Shown: one piece after another, positions 63,530 through 64,000 of the stretch
Position numbering within the stretch: position 1 is the stretch's first letter
How the letters are laid out: the number at the start of each line of letters is the position of its first letter
NCBI RefSeq assembly: GCF_012927125.1
Contig: NZ_JABBFZ010000011.1
Span: 124,001-188,000 of the forward strand
From: Paraburkholderia antibiotica
GTDB taxonomy: Bacteria > Pseudomonadota > Gammaproteobacteria > Burkholderiales > Burkholderiaceae
Direction: 5' to 3'
DNA length: 64,000 nucleotides
Notes under the pieces: generated by a model
Told to the model about the DNA's origin: nothing
What the model saw: the letters and a program-made list of their open reading frames with translations, nothing else
Databases searched by the model: none
Position numbers and translations under genes: made by a program

Positions 63530-63561
63530 AAAGGTAGCCAGTCGTCCCCACCCCCTACTCC

Positions 63562-64000
63562 ATGCTGCGTGTTCTCCTCGTCACCGACACCGACAAACCC
63601 ATCGGCGATCTGCGCGATGCCCTCGCCAGGCTCGGCTGCGACATGCTCGCCGGCACCGCGACGCCGCAGGCGCTGCATCGCGCGGTGCGGGACGAGCGGC
63701 CCGACGTGATCATCATCGACACCGAGTCGCCGTCGCGCGACACGCTCGAACAGCTCGCCGTGATGCACGCGACCGCGCCGCGCCCCGTGCTGATGTTCAG
63801 CCACGACGCCAATCAGCAGTTGATTCGCGACGCCGTCAACGCGGGCGTCACCGCGTATCTGGTCGAAGGCCTCGCCAGCGAACGGCTCGCGCCGATCCTC
63901 GAAGTCGCGCTCGCGCGCTTCGCACAGGAGTCGCAATTACGCGAGCGGCTCGCACAGGCCGAGAACGAACTCGCCGAACGCAAGCTGATCGATCGCGCGA
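63562..64000 (+). CDS. nasT: NasT-like ANTAR response regulator (partial, 3' end outside window)
   Basis: 146 codons are visible. The receiver-like domain starts MLRVLLVTDTDKPIGDLRDA, with VIIIDTESPSRDTLEQLAVM holding the phosphoacceptor-region Asp, MFSHDANQQLIRDAVNAGV and TAYLVEGL. Near the window edge a linker helix leads into LAERKLIDRA, the start of the RNA-binding ANTAR domain. NasT antiterminates nitrate/nitrite assimilation operons when released by NasS. The sigma-54 promoter upstream supports nitrogen control, and nitrate-transport or nitrite-reductase genes are expected beyond the window. Confidence 0.85.
   Translation, partial: MLRVLLVTDTDKPIGDLRDALARLGCDMLAGTATPQALHRAVRDERPDVIIIDTESPSRDTLEQLAVMHATAPRPVLMFSHDANQQLIRDAVNAGVTAYLVEGLASERLAPILEVALARFAQESQLRERLAQAENELAERKLIDRA

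Larger units (their letters stand above)
63138..63561. other. Intergenic region upstream of nasT-like gene
   Basis: About 420 bases without a credible gene. They contain a nine-base tandem repeat and a sigma-54-type promoter, listed separately. Confidence 0.55.

Overview
The window comes from a GC-rich betaproteobacterium, most likely Paraburkholderia, Caballeronia or Burkholderia. The grounds are protein content (Burkholderia-type citrate synthase, DUF4148, a spare IF-1, a valine-degradation cluster with an AraC regulator) and a large intergenic inverted repeat of the kind scattered through such genomes. No rRNA, tRNA, CRISPR array, transposase or integrase was seen.

Layout. 1-10.4 kb is ordinary chromosome: glycogen-debranching-like enzyme (partial), citrate synthase, a conserved unknown behind a possible attenuator, two alpha/beta hydrolases, a stray MreB paralogue, a DHA2 efflux pump, a 750-bp inverted repeat, an AraC regulator and an NmrA-type oxidoreductase. 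10.6-31.3 kb is the notable region: a visibly less GC-rich catabolic island that carries a full set of coenzyme F420 biosynthesis genes (fbiC, cofD, cofC, cofE) and an NADPH:F420 oxidoreductase. With them are a luciferase-like, probably F420-dependent oxidoreductase, a double CaiB/BaiF CoA-transferase, enoyl-CoA hydratase, 3-hydroxyacyl-CoA dehydrogenase, a thiolase-like protein with a DUF35 partner, hotdog thioesterase, aldehyde and iron-dependent alcohol dehydrogenases, and a tripartite tricarboxylate transporter (tctC, tctB, tctA). A single GntR/FCD regulator sits in the middle. Four near-identical TGTATAC palindromes lie at the leading promoters of all the main transcription units, so the island reads as one regulon: a carboxylate is imported, converted to a CoA thioester, acted on with F420 as a dedicated cofactor, and cleaved to central metabolites.

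31.7-35.2 kb is an AT-richer three-gene defence-type cassette (DUF3732 ATPase, middle component, Cap4-like nuclease), matching the ABC-three-component (ABC-3C) architecture. 35.8-40.9 kb holds an NfeR/YqjI-like His-rich PadR regulator with its ferric-siderophore reductase, an MFS pump, an AI-2E/PerM family protein and a CsbD protein. 41.1-50.3 kb is a valine/isobutyrate degradation cluster (HIBCH-like, ECH, mmsB, mmsA, acyl-CoA ligase, acyl-CoA dehydrogenase) with a divergent AraC regulator. 50.3-53.0 kb is an NfeD protease-slipin operon. 53-64 kb carries small conserved genes, a purine permease, two genes each broken by a Trp-to-amber (TGG to TAG) codon (cytochrome b561 and a YqaE/Pmp3 protein), a solitary infA, a GntR/MFS divergent pair with an 18-bp palindrome, and the start of a nasT-like antiterminator gene behind a sigma-54-type promoter.

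Functional calls rest on reading motifs by eye; no database search was run.
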